Source: Liopterus haemorrhoidalis (taxonomy: Eukaryota; Arthropoda; Insecta; Coleoptera; Dytiscidae). Taken from it: a stretch of 64,000 bases of DNA. This document shows positions 22,690 to 34,006 of this stretch, in pieces; within the stretch, counting starts at the first letter, position 1, and each line of letters starts with the position of its first letter. The stretch is taken from the NCBI GenBank assembly GCA_963971575.1, contig OZ020611.1:239406654-239470653 (forward strand), written 5' to 3'. The notes below the pieces were generated by a model. It was given only the letters and a program-made list of their open reading frames with translations. It searched no databases and was not told the origin of the DNA. A program made the position numbers and the translations under genes.

Positions 22690-23394
22690 TATTTAATACC
22701 ATTACAACACAGAATCAATTAATATATTTTTCTTAAGGAATTTCTGCAAGTTTGTAGCTGATTTATTTCGTTAATTTGCACGGTTCATTGCATGCATGGC
22801 TATTAGCACCTATAACACCTTAGAATGAGGAAGTTTAATAGGTTTATAATTAATTTCTTAATAACCAAATCCATTAGCATATTAAAATTTGTTACAAATC
22901 GCGAATTTAATGGCCTTCTAAAAGATCTTATCTTAAATAATTTGTAAAAAAAGTGACCTCCAGTTATTCAAATACCGGTTTCACACCAATTAAATTAAAT
23001 CTAAACTTGAAAAACCATTATAGTCCATTATAAACCCATCTCCTGACTACTTCCTACCTTATATATAATTTTATATTAAATAATATAGGACAGGCAAATT
23101 TAGTGTCATTTTTAAAATTATGTAGAATGGTTTCATAAAAAAATAATACATATTTAATTTAATACATAGTTAGAATAATTTTGGGAACAGCGATGAATTT
23201 AACCTTTTTGAGGTTAAGCTGAAACATAAATCATGTCTTCCTCAATTCAACAAATAATACTGTGGGATATTATGTATGCAGGAATTCAAGTAAAATATCG
23301 GTGTTAATGTTTTTAATGATTTGGTATATTTGATGTAGACGGTGTGAAAATGAGTTGATAACTGTAGCGCAAAAAGGGCATTTCAGAGCGATAA

Positions 23395-24330
23395 AAATGG
23401 ATGAATGGAAGGGTTGATGGATGAATGGGTGGATGGATGGATGGATGGGTGGGTGGATGGATGGATGGATGGATGGATGGGTAAAATGGATGAGTAGATG
23501 GATGGATGGTTGGATGGATCGATAAGTGGATGGATGTGCGGGTATGTGGATGGATGGATGGATATGTAGATGGATGGTTGGATTTGTAAATGGATATATG
23601 GATGAATTGATGGATATGTGGATGGATGAACAGGTGGATGGATGAACAGGTGGATGGATGGATGGGTGGATAAGTGGATAGCTAGATATGTGGATGGATG
23701 GATGGATAAGTGGATAGCTGGATATGGGAATAGATAGATGGATGTATGTAGATGGATGAATGGATGGATATGAGGATGGATGGATGGATAATTGGATGGC
23801 TGGATAAGGGGATGGATAGATGGATGGATGGATGGTTGGATAAGTGGATAGCTGGATATGGGAATGGATAGATAGATGGATAGATGGATATGTGTATAGC
23901 TAGATATGTAGATGGATGGATAATTGGATGGCTGGATATGGAGATGGATAGATATGTGGATGGAGATGGTTATGTGGATGCCTAGATATGTGGATTGATG
24001 GATAGGTGGGTGGATAGATGGATGAATGAATGGATATGTGGATGGATGGATGGATAATTGGATGGCTAGATATGGGGATGGATAGATATGTGGATGGAGA
24101 TGGTTATGTGGATGGCTATATATGTGGATGGATGGATAGGTGGCTGGATAGATGGATGGATGGATAGATGACTGGATAGGTGGGTGGGTGGATATGTGGA
24201 TGGATAAGTGGATGGCTGGATATGGTGATGGATAAATATATGTGGATAGATATGTGGATAACTAGATATGTGGATGGATGGACGGTGTGGTGATTGGATG
24301 GATGGGCGGACGGATGGATGTTTGTTACTT
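23395..24330 (+). repeat. degenerate (GGAT)n repeat tract, ~930 bp
   Basis: Long runs of ATGG/GGAT units with interspersed variants (GGATATGTGGAT, GGATAGCTAGATAT) form higher-order repeats of about 60-110 bp. The minus-strand frame with repeated His/Pro/Ser is a by-product. Expansion probably occurred within the Grb intron. Confidence 0.95.
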
Positions 24331-25022
24331 CAAAACTAAAGACCGGCTGCACCGAAATAAAAAATAGGTATGTTCATAACATCGTTTATGGTAAAATAGG
24401 CCTATTTTTAAGACTCTCAAGGTTCCTGAATTTTTTTAAATAATTAATATAAATCTAAAACGTTAAAATATATAGTGAAATAAATTCCTCAAAAACATAA
24501 ATGCTAAGAACTATGTACCTAATTATCATACGAAAGTCTGCATTGTACCAGTAATTTTTTCTGCAGACTGAAGCTTCATTTTTATGCCTTAAAACTTATT
24601 TTTTTATAAACAAAATAAGGCGCTCAGTAGATAACGTTGATTGGCCCGGGAAGCAGAGTGGCAGTAGTAGTGGTGAAGGGTGGGAGAGGCAACGGGCACG
24701 CCAGCAGGTAAATAATCATTGTCTTTTTTCAATACTTTTTTCAATACTATCCAACTCTGACGTCATTTCAACTTTTGATACTACAGAATATAGTGGGGCA
24801 AAAAATATAAGACAGTGATAAATTGTATACCTTCCATCTCTTATTACTTTTCATTGCCAACTTATAAATTTTTAGGTTCAGATGGCAGACAACAATTTGG
24901 TTATAGTAAACCAATTTATAAATATTGTTTAATTGTGCTAAGTTTATATTTAATTATATGATCTAAATAAACTTCTTATCAACTTAATAAACTACTAAAA
25001 GTTAAGTTGTAAACAAAAATTA

Positions 25023-25134
25023 AAAAGTTGGTGTTGGTACGACTGAAAAGTACAGAACTGTCATCCAAAACTACCTCCGGTCAAATTTTTGATTGACAGT
25101 TCTGTACTTTTCAGTCGTACCAACACCAACTTTT
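25023..25134. repeat. perfect 41-bp inverted repeat with 30-nt spacer
   Basis: The left arm (25023-25063, starting AAAAGTTGGTGTTGGTACGA) and right arm (25094-25134) are exact reverse complements over 41 bp. A transcript from the intron would form a long hairpin. No target duplication is obvious, so it may be a tiny fold-back element or a recent inverted duplication. Confidence 0.9.
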
Positions 25135-25906
25135 AGAGATCCTTGTTGCGCACATTTTTCTCCAAAATTTCTGGGGGGGGGGCAGGTCCCCCTGGATCCC
25201 ATGTTAGCGCCGCCACTTATTCCTAAATACATGTGTAGTGATTAAAATTTCAAAAATGTCGCAAACATTTACATTTTAATAATTACATAATAATAACGTT
25301 TTGTGCTTGAAATAACCTGTTCGCTATGTGTAAATGGATGGATAAGTACTACTGTCACCACCGGTAATGTCACTTCTCAATACTCGATATATATTGTACT
25401 ATTCTAGTCTAGTACTATTAACGTCTTAATTTTATATTGTGTGAAGTATTATATCTCTTTGATACTAATACTCAATATATATATATATTGTATTGTTTTA
25501 GCTTAGTACTATCAGAAACGGTTAACGTCTAAAATAACGGTGTCCGCAAGAGCAGACAAAACTTCTAGCAAGATAGTGATTGAAGTAAAACGTTATTTTA
25601 ATATCGAGTCATTAAACTTTTGTCTAATGTTAGTTGGTGAGGGCGCAACTAGATGTCTCTGTCGTTAAGTGTTTGAAATGTCTTCAGTCAGGAAGTTCCG
25701 GTAACTTTATGCCCGGAACTCATACCAGAACTTCCAGCACAGTTTATAACTTCTCTCTAACATACATAACTTAACGAAAGATTAAATTCAAGTTTTATAG
25801 CATCACTAAATTGACTTTAGTTTTGAGGAAAAGTTACTAATAATTCGCAAACAGCGCCGAGGTTACGGACAAACTAAACAAGCTATTGGCCTAACATGTA
25901 TAGGGT

Positions 25907-26330
25907 AATTTTAACAGGGTGATATTATAAACAGGGGGTTCATAGATGATAAATGTATACGTTGATAAATTAGCAAATTTTTATTTTTTAAAAATCTTTT
26001 ATGAAATTTTTGCTAAAATATGATAAATTATTTTGCCCCCCCCCTATTTCCCAGTGAGATTGATAGAAAAATTTGAAAAAATCTCAGTAATGTACATGAA
26101 ATTTTTTTCGAAATTAAATAATTTTTTCGAAAAATATCGATTTTTTTTGTGTCGTTGAAAAAAATATTTATTGTGTGGTATCAAAAGAAAGGCGTATATT
26201 AAGAAACTGAAATTAGTTTTTTTTAAATATCTTTATTTAAAAGTTTTTTTCCATAAATCTACCAAAAAAATTACTGTCCCACACTCTTCAACCCAAAAGG
26301 ATTAAACAAAAATCTGAAAGGATTCTAAGC
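25907..26330 (+). mobile_element. old family A fragment (core)
   Basis: Diverged core motifs are visible (AAAATCTCAGTAATGTACAT, GTGTGGTATCAAAAGAAAG and TTACTGTCCCACAC). The 3' end is probably the hairpin at 28462-28480, displaced by later insertions. Confidence 0.5.
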
Positions 26331-27060
26331 GGTGTAGTACGCAGAAAAGTATTTCGGGGGGGGGGTATATTTCACAACATCGGAATTTATACGTATTGAA
26401 AAGGCGAGCAATCTTAAAATGCGGTAATTATAATTTTAGTTATTTTCGAATTTTCGGTTTATATAAATAATTGTAAATAATTATAAATCAAATAAAACAT
26501 TATTAATAATGAGAAATACGTTTCTGAAATTGAAAAAATATGAAGTGTAACAGGAGTATATTTTGCCGCGGAAACCGAACACCTCTGCTGCACGTGATTT
26601 ACGTCAATTCGCGAATCCAAATAACAGTGAGACGTCTGGTGGTGGCTAGGTAAATTAACCAAGCGTATATTTGTATAATATTTGTAGTGTGTTGTGCTGC
26701 AGTTTTTGTGAATTAAGACGTAGATTTAAATATAGTGACTTAAATACAGTGCTTTTTTGCCGAAATATTGTTTGAACAGATAAATATTAAGATAAAACTT
26801 CTGACATATACGCTTCTCGTCGGCCATCAACTGTCGTATGCCGCCGCCAACGTTAGTTTGAGAAGCGAATAGTATCCCTCCGCTGTTGAGCGTTGGAAGA
26901 TGCCACAGCATTTTATAACCAAAATTGTTATTTAGTTAAATCTAAATCAATACATATTTATCATTTTCTGTAATTTGTGAGTGAATAATCAAATGAACTT
27001 AAATTTTTATAGTGAACGTATATTTAATATGAACCCTCTATTGAAATCATTTATCAATAT
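26331..27060. other. unassigned spacer within old repeat
   Basis: No element or gene recognised. Short frames look random. Confidence 0.25.
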
Positions 27061-27449
27061 ATTTCTTATTAAATTAATAAAGACTTAGATACGAAGCAAA
27101 GGCAGAAAAAATCACTAGAAAATTTTCTTATGACGTTTTCTTATGAGGAAGCTCTTAGCACTCAAATATCGAATAAAAATTATTATCAAAATTCTGTTGA
27201 ATTTACTACGTACGATTGCCGACTATGGACGACTATCGTCGAGTTGGTCGTACGACTTGAGCTCTCACATTGGAACATACTTGTCGGAATCGTTTGTCCT
27301 TCTCAGATGGTCATTGTGTTGTGGTTGCCATTTTGATTAAATTTTTTCGTATTTGTAGGTTTTATTGGTATTCGAATATTTCGAAAAGATGAATGGGTTG
27401 TTTTATCCGGTTGAAAGTAGTAGTGTTGATAAGGCGAAGAAGAAGATGT

Positions 27450-27595
27450 TCAAGAAGAACGGCATGGGTTAACCAGATATTCCTGAACAGAGAAGAGATG
27501 GCGAGTTTCACCACTGAATAGACCATTTGAAGCAAGATCTTCTGGTTCCACAAGCACTCTCTTTCTTGAATTAGAATTAAATTTTCCGTGTCCAT
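27450..27595 (-). pseudogene. possible MADF-type protein start of a Harbinger element
   Basis: From the ATG at 27595 on the minus strand the frame reads MDTENLILIQERECLWNQ. The 'LI...ECLW' pattern resembles the first helix of MADF/SANT-like DNA-binding proteins, often the second gene of PIF/Harbinger transposons. After about 20 residues the similarity is lost and two frames compete, suggesting a frameshift. This is a weak call from a short motif; a Harbinger relic close by makes it plausible. Confidence 0.25.
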
Positions 27596-27714
27596 GATTA
27601 CTCCAAAAATCAAAAAAGAAAACTGCACAAATTCGTGCGTCGTGCGCACAAAAATCCGAGCATGCTGGAATCGAGTCACTGGTCTGAAATAATCGCACGT
27701 AGTCGCACGACTAA

Positions 27715-28311
27715 GGCTAAACACATAGTGAAGCAGAGAGCAAAGCAGCGATGAAAGCGGAGAGCAAAGCAGCGAAATTAAATAAATGAATTCCTGTTAG
27801 CACGCGCATAGTGGAGCGTACTGCACCGAGGTTATATCGCTGTTATAGTCGAGCAAAGCGACGCTTCAAACAATTTTGATTTCTCTGCTATCATCGTTGC
27901 TAAAATAGTTATTTAAAGTTAAATTTGTCCAATTTTTTATCAATTAATGCAATTTTTTACAAAATATAATCTAACGTTGAAATACTCATGCGAAAATAAG
28001 AATGAAACTTTTTTGGATGTTCGCGGAGTTGCATATAGAAATGATGAAATTCACCATGTATATGTCTACTTTTATTTATTCTGTGAACATTGCACCTTTT
28101 AGTGTGTTTATTTTTATTTTTTAGCAAATACCATATTTTTAGGGAATAGTTTTCTGTTAGTAAAATATCCATTATAATTTTGTGAACTTTCTGCTCGATT
28201 TTAAACGCGTCACTATGTGGTAGACACTCTTTTATAAGCGCTACATTCTTTCGCCGCTTTGCTCTCCGCTTTCGTCGCTGCTTTGCTCACTGCTTCACTA
28301 TGTGTTTAGCC
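27715..28311 (-). mobile_element. PIF/Harbinger deletion derivative with TAA duplication
   Basis: The ends GGCTAAACACATAGTGAAGC and inverted CACTATGTGTTTAGCC belong to inverted repeats of roughly 55 bp rich in GCAAAGCAGCG. The 3-bp duplication TAA (27712-27714 and 28312-28314) is the TWA signature of PIF/Harbinger. It encloses the transposase N-terminal relic at 27957-28172. Confidence 0.85.
27957..28172 (-). pseudogene. PIF/Harbinger transposase N-terminal relic
   Basis: Harbinger transposases (DDE_4 nuclease family, ALP1/HARBI1-like) begin with a conserved stretch before the catalytic domain. On the minus strand the 71-codon frame ends SRHIHGEFHHFYMQLREHPK followed by KFHSYFRMSISTLDYIL, which matches the family pattern 'GEYHxLVxELRxDxxRFxxYFRMSxxxFDxLL'. 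It stops right after this motif, so the DDE domain is deleted. This agrees with the TAA duplication and terminal repeats around it. Not functional as a nuclease. Confidence 0.75.
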
Positions 28312-28497
28312 TAAGTCGCTTCCAGTGTGAGAGCGCTGATTAAATTCCCAAGATCTTGGGAAAATTCGTGCGTAGTCATGTGACTACGTACGACCAAGAT
28401 TCGCAGGTAGTCAGTTCCACTGGGAGACCCGACTTACATTTATGAAATACCTACAAAATTCTGAAATGTGTGAAAATTCCCACTTCATATCTATTTT

Positions 28498-29226
28498 TTT
28501 TAAATAGTTTTACTTTGTTAATTAAATATTAAGAGCCTTTATTTTAATATCTCTCATGAAATAACAAAGAAATAAATAGGAACCTATTATGATTCTTATT
28601 TATTTTAGCGTTAAAAAAACTAAAAATATATTAACAAGTTCGACGCCAAAATAAACTTGATTACTTAACACAAAGCTGCTAAGTAAAACCAATTGAAACC
28701 AGAATCAATTTAATTCAGGTTTTAAAGTCGATAATTGCAGAATAACGTGTTGTGTCGTGTCTTGTGTAGGTGTCTATTTGTCCGTGAGTCTAATAGATAG
28801 CGCCTCGTTAGCCACTGATAATGTTAGACACGAGCTGAAAGGTTAACAACTATCCATAGAACCACAGAACATGGAACATACAGAGACTGTATTGAAGATT
28901 TTAAAAAAGTGATTTTTAATGTATTTCTGATTTTTTTATGGCCTTGTAGAAAGGTGAAGGTTTTTTTGAATAGGGATTTCGTTGATTACTTTTATTAGAT
29001 TTATTTCTTCAGTTATAATCTGGATATAAATCGTTCTTCAAAATTTATTCTTCTCTTTTACTGTTAACTTGAGTCTGCCGGATTTATTTTTGGGAGTCTA
29101 GTGAGGCCTGGGAATAGTATCATTCCGATGACAGATAAAAGACTCCACGTAGATAGAAATTGTTCTTTTTTTTCTATAATATAATATGTTTATAGATCTG
29201 GACCCCAGACCCGATTTGACTGCACA
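28498..29226. other. unassigned intronic spacer
   Basis: Nothing recognised apart from low-complexity AT tracts. Confidence 0.3.
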
Positions 29227-29738
29227 ATTTTTACCGACCGCCAACATATATAAGGGAGGGTATTGTGATCGTACCGATTTTGAAATTTCGAGATTTCGAT
29301 GGATCTCCACGAATTGAGGTCCCTACATAACGTTTTGACAATTTTTAGCATGATGTCTGTCGGTCTGTCTGTTTGTCTGTCTGTGGGTCCGTCTGTCTGT
29401 GTGTCTGTGGGTCCGTGTACACGTGCAGAGCAAATTCGACTAAAAAGATTTTCATGAAACTTCATATTTAAGCTTTTGACATCAATGGCACGAGTTGATC
29501 AACTTTTGGTAAAAATCGGTAACTAGAAATGGGAGTTTACTCGTGTTGGTTTTAAGATTTTAGAGAATATTTCACAACAGAGAAATATTTCGAAAAAATT
29601 TACTTAACAAAAGTTGCTATAAAAGCAATAACTTACCATTTTTATATGAGACATTTTTTGATAAAGCAGCATAAATTAAACAAGTACTTTGTGATGGCGG
29701 TCGGTCACGTGATGGCCACAGCCGATTTTTTTTTTTTT
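29227..29738 (+). mobile_element. Helentron-like family B copy
   Basis: It starts TTTTTACCGACCGCCAACAT with the GTCT/GTCC tract at 29354-29410. The conserved core follows, then a shortened 3' part ending GATGGCGGTCGGTCACGTG, a mutated hairpin (GTGATGGCCACAG) and a T run. No coding capacity. Confidence 0.85.
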
Positions 29739-30136
29739 ATATCTTTAGCTGTTCTTAGTATTTTGGGCAGCTCTGTGGCGTTTCTATCAGTAGCTTCCGC
29801 GTGGACAATGAACAACGTCAAGTAAATATGTACCTAAAGTTGGTTTTAAACAGTTCAATTTTTTGATCCATTTCTTTTTTTAAACTTTTACATTACCAAT
29901 TGTAAAACATTTTGACATATTTTTCAAAATGAAAATATTGAAAAAATATTCACAAAATTGTACAAAATTATGAGCTGTGAACAAAAACAAATGAAAAAAC
30001 TTGAAAATGGTGAATTAAGACTTTTTCGGTTCTAAGTGAAAAACCTTTCTGAAGTAGACCTCATAAGCCGAAATACGTATGAAATAAACTTGTTTTATTC
30101 TTTGAAATTGATTTTAATTTTTATATTTTGTTACAG

Positions 30137-30232
30137 TATGGAAAGCAGTTACGGGAAAACTACAGGGCGTTCAAGAATAAACAGGTGGATTCCATTAATC
30201 CAAAGGAGTACAACAGCTATACAGTACCTAAT
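30137..30232 (+). CDS. Grb7/10/14-like adaptor, post-PH exon
   Basis: A 96-bp exon (32 codons) between acceptor TTTTGTTACAG and a consensus donor AAT|GTAAGT, phase 0 at both ends. It reads YGKQLRENYRAFKNKQ, then DSINPKEYNSYTVPN. This continues the MRLAK end of the 19970-20200 exon exactly as 'RL(L)KYGxQLYxNY' continues in vertebrate Grb10/14 PH domains, so the two exons are consecutive. The residues after NYRAFKNKQ form the linker to the BPS region; the BPS and SH2 exons were not found downstream and are probably beyond the window. MRL-family proteins also have YGKQL after the helix, so the family call rests mainly on the upstream exon. Confidence 0.8.
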
Positions 30233-30840
30233 GTAAGTTATTATTATTATTATTATTATTTCGTATAATTTAAACTTTTCAGTAAGTTAGCAGCAAATAA
30301 AAATTTGTTTATCAATTATGATGATAATTCGATCTCTAATGAATACAAACAACTTGTACCGACGATGCTTAGATTTCGGACAACACAGAACGTCACAGAA
30401 ATTCACGTCTGTATTTCTAGTTTTCGAATATTTTTTAAAAATGCGTTACCTGGAAAATATTCTATTTGACAAATAATTCTTATGTTGAACGGTGACTAAG
30501 GCATAGCATAGCGTGATAAAATAGATTTAATAATTTAAAATTTGACGTTATAGTTAAAATAATTCATGCGTCTTTGACGTATTTCATTGACATTAGCTTT
30601 AGTCACGAATATCGGAAAAAAACAACCACTAAATTGAAAAAGTCAGTTCTCTCTTTTTTCTTAGACACAGTCATTTGGGTTGACATTTGGCGTTACACAA
30701 ATCCGTCATCTTGCTTTTGATAAAGACAGGTTAATACATGCTTTATTAAGTGTAATTGGGATAAATAGCAAATGTAGAAAAGAGTTGTACAGCTTTCGGA
30801 CATAAATAATGCAATAAATATTAAATTAAAATAAATATAT
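30233..30840. other. intronic spacer
   Basis: It starts with the donor and an (ATT)n tract at about 30238-30259. No further exon recognised. Confidence 0.35.
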
Positions 30841-31052
30841 GTAAAAAAACTTTTGTCCCCAACCCTGAGAGGTTGATCTAAAAATCTAAAAAAAATCTCC
30901 ATAATGTACATAGATGGGAAGCAGAATAGTTCAATAGGATTTTTTGATCAGAGTAGTTTTTCGAAAAATATCGATTTTTTTATGTCGTTGAAAAAAATTA
31001 TTGTGTGGTATCAAAAGAAAGCTCTTAAAACGTAGATTAAGGAAAGAAAAGT
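30841..31052 (+). mobile_element. family A' fragment
   Basis: It matches the core of old family A copies (TTTTGTCCCCAACCCTGAGA, GTGTGGTATCAAAAGAAAGC). It is cut at AGTAG(T)n by the younger full copy that follows. Confidence 0.6.
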
Positions 31053-31583
31053 AGTTTTTAGGGTTTTGTAGGTATGACCAAAAAACCCTTATACCGTCAT
31101 TTTGTCGTCTGTCTGTCTGTCTTAACTTAGAGACTTAACTTAGAGAGTTGAAATTTGGCATGCTTATACAACTCTTTGACCTGCACATAGGAAAAATACT
31201 AAAACATCTAAAAAGCATATCCCCCTAAAAATATAAACAAATATGTGTTTATCGAAAAAAAAATATTTTTTTTAATTCTGAGTAGGGTATCAAATCGAAG
31301 TATTAATACGTGGATTAACGATCAAAATTTTATTTTTGCAAAATAAATTATTTTGATGCGATTTTTGCGAAAATTGTGCAAAAAAAATTTTGTGCCACAC
31401 TCTGTAGCCCAAATGGTTTAAACGAAAACTCAGAAAAAATTCTAAGTAATGTACATTGGTGTGAACCGGAATAGTACAACAAAAATTTTTGATCAGATTA
31501 TGTTTTCGGAAAATAACGCATTTTTTGTGTTTTTTTGTTGACGATTTACAAAAGTTATAGTTATGTAACACACTATACTAGAA

Positions 31584-31651
31584 GGCGTATCCTGGTCTAA
31601 TGGTTAGGTTGCTCGCTTGCTACGCAGCAAACTAGGGTTTGCTCCTGGGCA
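31584..31651 (+). other. tRNA-like block, subtype 1
   Basis: The A-box-like TGGTCTAATGGTTAGG starts at 31593 and the B-box-like GGGTTTGCTCC lies at 31635-31645. It starts GGCGTATCC and resembles the 5' half of a Glu-type tRNA. Sister of 8467-8535. Confidence 0.6.
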
Positions 31652-31861
31652 GAGGAGACAATTTAATTTTTTGTTTTTTTTTTGCATATTTATTTTGTTT
31701 AGATTCATTTGTCAAAATTCTAGTTCTAATTCTTAGATTAACAGACGATAAATTATTTTAAAAATATCGTTCATTTTGCCGTGATTACTACAAGGCAAAA
31801 TTTGTCCTACACACTCAGCATGCCGCCTTCACTTATTATATACCTGAGAAACCCTGAAATG

Positions 31862-31993
31862 CAGACCCGTAGTAAGGGAGGGCGGAGGGGGCGACGGCCC
31901 TGGGCGCACTAAGGAAAAGGGCGCTGACGAGCTTGACTAAGGGGCTAAAACACGGCTTTGCCCCTAGCGCAAGTTTTCCTTACTGCGGCTCTG
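31862..31993. mobile_element. 132-bp hAT-type MITE
   Basis: The ends CAGACCCGTAGTAAGG and CCTTACTGCGGCTCTG are inverted with two or three mismatches. The 8-bp duplication CTGAAATG/CCGAAATG lies at 31854-31861 and 31994-32001. It is GC-rich against AT-rich surroundings. No coding capacity. Confidence 0.85.
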
Positions 31994-32031
31994 CCGAAAT
32001 GTGTGAAAATTCACGCTTCACATCAATTTTT

Positions 32032-32850
32032 CATTTTATGTATGAAATTTGGCGTTAAATACAGTGCTTTTATATCTAAATTCCTGCGTTTTCTTCATAT
32101 ACCATTAATTTGAATGGTATCAAAGATTCGTGCATTGTTTCCAAAGTGTCGATATCATATTTCCTAAAGCAACTTGAATTTAGATTTGAACATTTATCAT
32201 TGGTACGAAGTTGGAAAAGTTAACAATCTCAACTCCATTTGTGTAATATGAAAGCGAATTCCCAATAGGAAGTCTTTTGATTAATGAATTACAATACACG
32301 TTTAAGCGTCTTTTGTTAGTTCCGACATTCGCTGCAAGATGGCGTTAATATACTGTCACAAGCCATCGCTGTTTCTTCAGGAAATTTCCTGATAATCTGA
32401 CGTACAATGCCAAGGGGGATACGAAATGACGGAACAATGAATAATAGACACAGGATGGGATAATAAATTTATTATCAAATTGTTATTTGACTTTTTTTGT
32501 AAGGAAATATATAGTTAGATTATTGGGGTTCGAATTTTTATAAATTTTATCAGGGTGAGTTTGAAAAATTTATGTTAACAGGGTGACTTTAAGTCTTAGA
32601 AAAATATTTCTTCTTCTTTGGTTACTGTCAATCGCGATCTGTTTTCCAATCAGTCAAGTGTCAGGTCTTTCCATTTTATATAACAACTAGTGGCCTAACA
32701 ATTCCAAACGATCCGCGACGTCCGAAGGAAAGATATAAAAAAGATTATTGTTTTTGAAACTGAATGAATTTAAAAAATTGTTAAGATAATGTAAATAATA
32801 AGAGATATTTCAAGATATTAGTTTTAGGGTGTCCGCTTGTAACTCCCCAA
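32032..32850. other. unassigned spacer
   Basis: No gene recognised. Confidence 0.3.
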
Positions 32851-32995
32851 ATATTCATCTAATTGAAAAATATTTCGTTTCAATTTTTTTATCAGTTTTT
32901 GCAATTCGATTTTCTTTACTTCGGCGATTTTTAAGAGTTAGATTCGAAAAGCTGCGTCTTTGTCTGAAATTTAGTTTCAAATTTGAAAAGACTTT

Positions 32996-33903
32996 ATGAT
33001 CGGATTCATTTTTCGAAAAATATAGAATTTTTTGCGTCGTTAAAAATATATTTTTTTTAAATTTACTGTGTGGTATCAAAAAATGAACTCTTAGGATGTA
33101 TATTCAGAAACGTAAATAGTTTTTTAAAATTTCTATTATCAAGATTTTTTTCCAATAAAGTATAAAGAAAAATATTGTCCCGCACCCTTTAACGTAAAGG
33201 GGTTAAATTAATAATCTGAAAAAATTCTAAGTAATGTACATTGATCTAATCCGGAAACGTACGAGCGGAATTTTTTATTGTGTTTGTCGTGTTTGGAAAA
33301 TATAAGTTTTTTTTTTGAAAAAAATATTTTTTTAGTTCACTGTTAAATTATAGCTAATAATGTTATGAAATTTTTGTATTTATAGCTAAGGTAGTGTATT
33401 TTTAACAGTTGAGAACCTTGATCATGTGTGTAGTATTCTGTAGGTTCCGCCTATTATTATACGTCAAGATTCAACCTATTGTTTGAATTACTATTGTTTT
33501 TTTTTTTTTTCTTTTTAAGATATTAAAGAGGAAAAAATCATTTATAGCAATAAAATACTTATAAAACAAATAACACATTGTTAATAGTGAGTAATACTGA
33601 AATTGAAAAAAAAAATATATAAAAATATATTTTTTATTAATTTTATGAAGACTTGAATACGAAGTAAATGCAGAAAAAAACACTGGGATTTTTTAATTTA
33701 GATTTTATTGTGTCGAAATATTCGCAAATTATTAAAATTTTGTTTAAAAAAATGAAAGTTCGTACTCAAATAACGAATAAAAATGATGTGATTATAGAAC
33801 AAATATATCTAGACATCCAGCATTCTGTTGGCTTCTTACACTTATTAAATACCTGCAAAACCCTGAAATGTGTGAAAATTTACACTTCACTAAATTTTTT
33901 ATG
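32996..33903 (+). mobile_element. old family A' copy without tRNA-like block
   Basis: Diverged core from about 32996 (TTTTTCGAAAAATATAG) to the 3' hairpin at about 33866-33890 (GTGTGAAAATTTACAC) and TAAATTTTTT. It preserves the empty site of the MITE at 13390. The left boundary is uncertain. Confidence 0.55.
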
Positions 33904-34006
33904 TGACAACAGCCAATATCAGTCAGAATTCTTGTAAATGACTAAATTAGTTTATTCTAATAATTTTTATTATTTAAGTTATATTTTGTGCTTCTCTCTT
34001 GAGCCC

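Larger units (their letters stand above)
27061..28497 (+). mobile_element. old family A 3' part hosting nested elements
   Basis: The left stretch at 27061-27200 (AAAGGCAGAAAAAATCACT, GAAGCTCTTAGCACTCAAAT) and the right stretch at 28440-28497 (ATGAAATACCTACAAAATTC and hairpin GTGTGAAAATTCCCAC) match other old family A copies such as 32996-33903. Between them lies a ~1.2 kb insertion with inverted GTCGTACG-type ends, which is itself interrupted by a Harbinger element. Confidence 0.5.
20201..30136 (+). other. intron of the Grb-like gene (9.9 kb)
   Basis: Donor GTAATA at 20201 and acceptor TTTTGTTACAG ending at 30136 are both phase 0. It contains the Tc1-like element, the GGAT repeat, a perfect 41-bp inverted repeat, old family A, Harbinger pieces and a family B copy. 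Stretches 20201-21379, 22692-23394 and 24321-25022 hold nothing I recognise. Confidence 0.75.
31053..32031 (+). mobile_element. Helentron-like family A, full-length, tRNA-like subtype 1
   Basis: It starts TTTTTAGGGTTTTGTAGG inside the T run of an older copy. A short GTCT tract, the core and a tRNA-like block follow, and the 3' end is ATACCTGAGAAACCCTGAAATG / hairpin / CATCAATTTTT. A 132-bp hAT element split the 3' terminal motif just before the hairpin. Confidence 0.85.

Noticed and set aside
23395..24330. CRISPR or other prokaryotic array
   Set aside because: Simple tetranucleotide repeat in a eukaryotic intron; no spacers.
24116..24352. His/Pro/Ser-rich 78-codon minus-strand frame
   Set aside because: By-product of the GGAT repeat.
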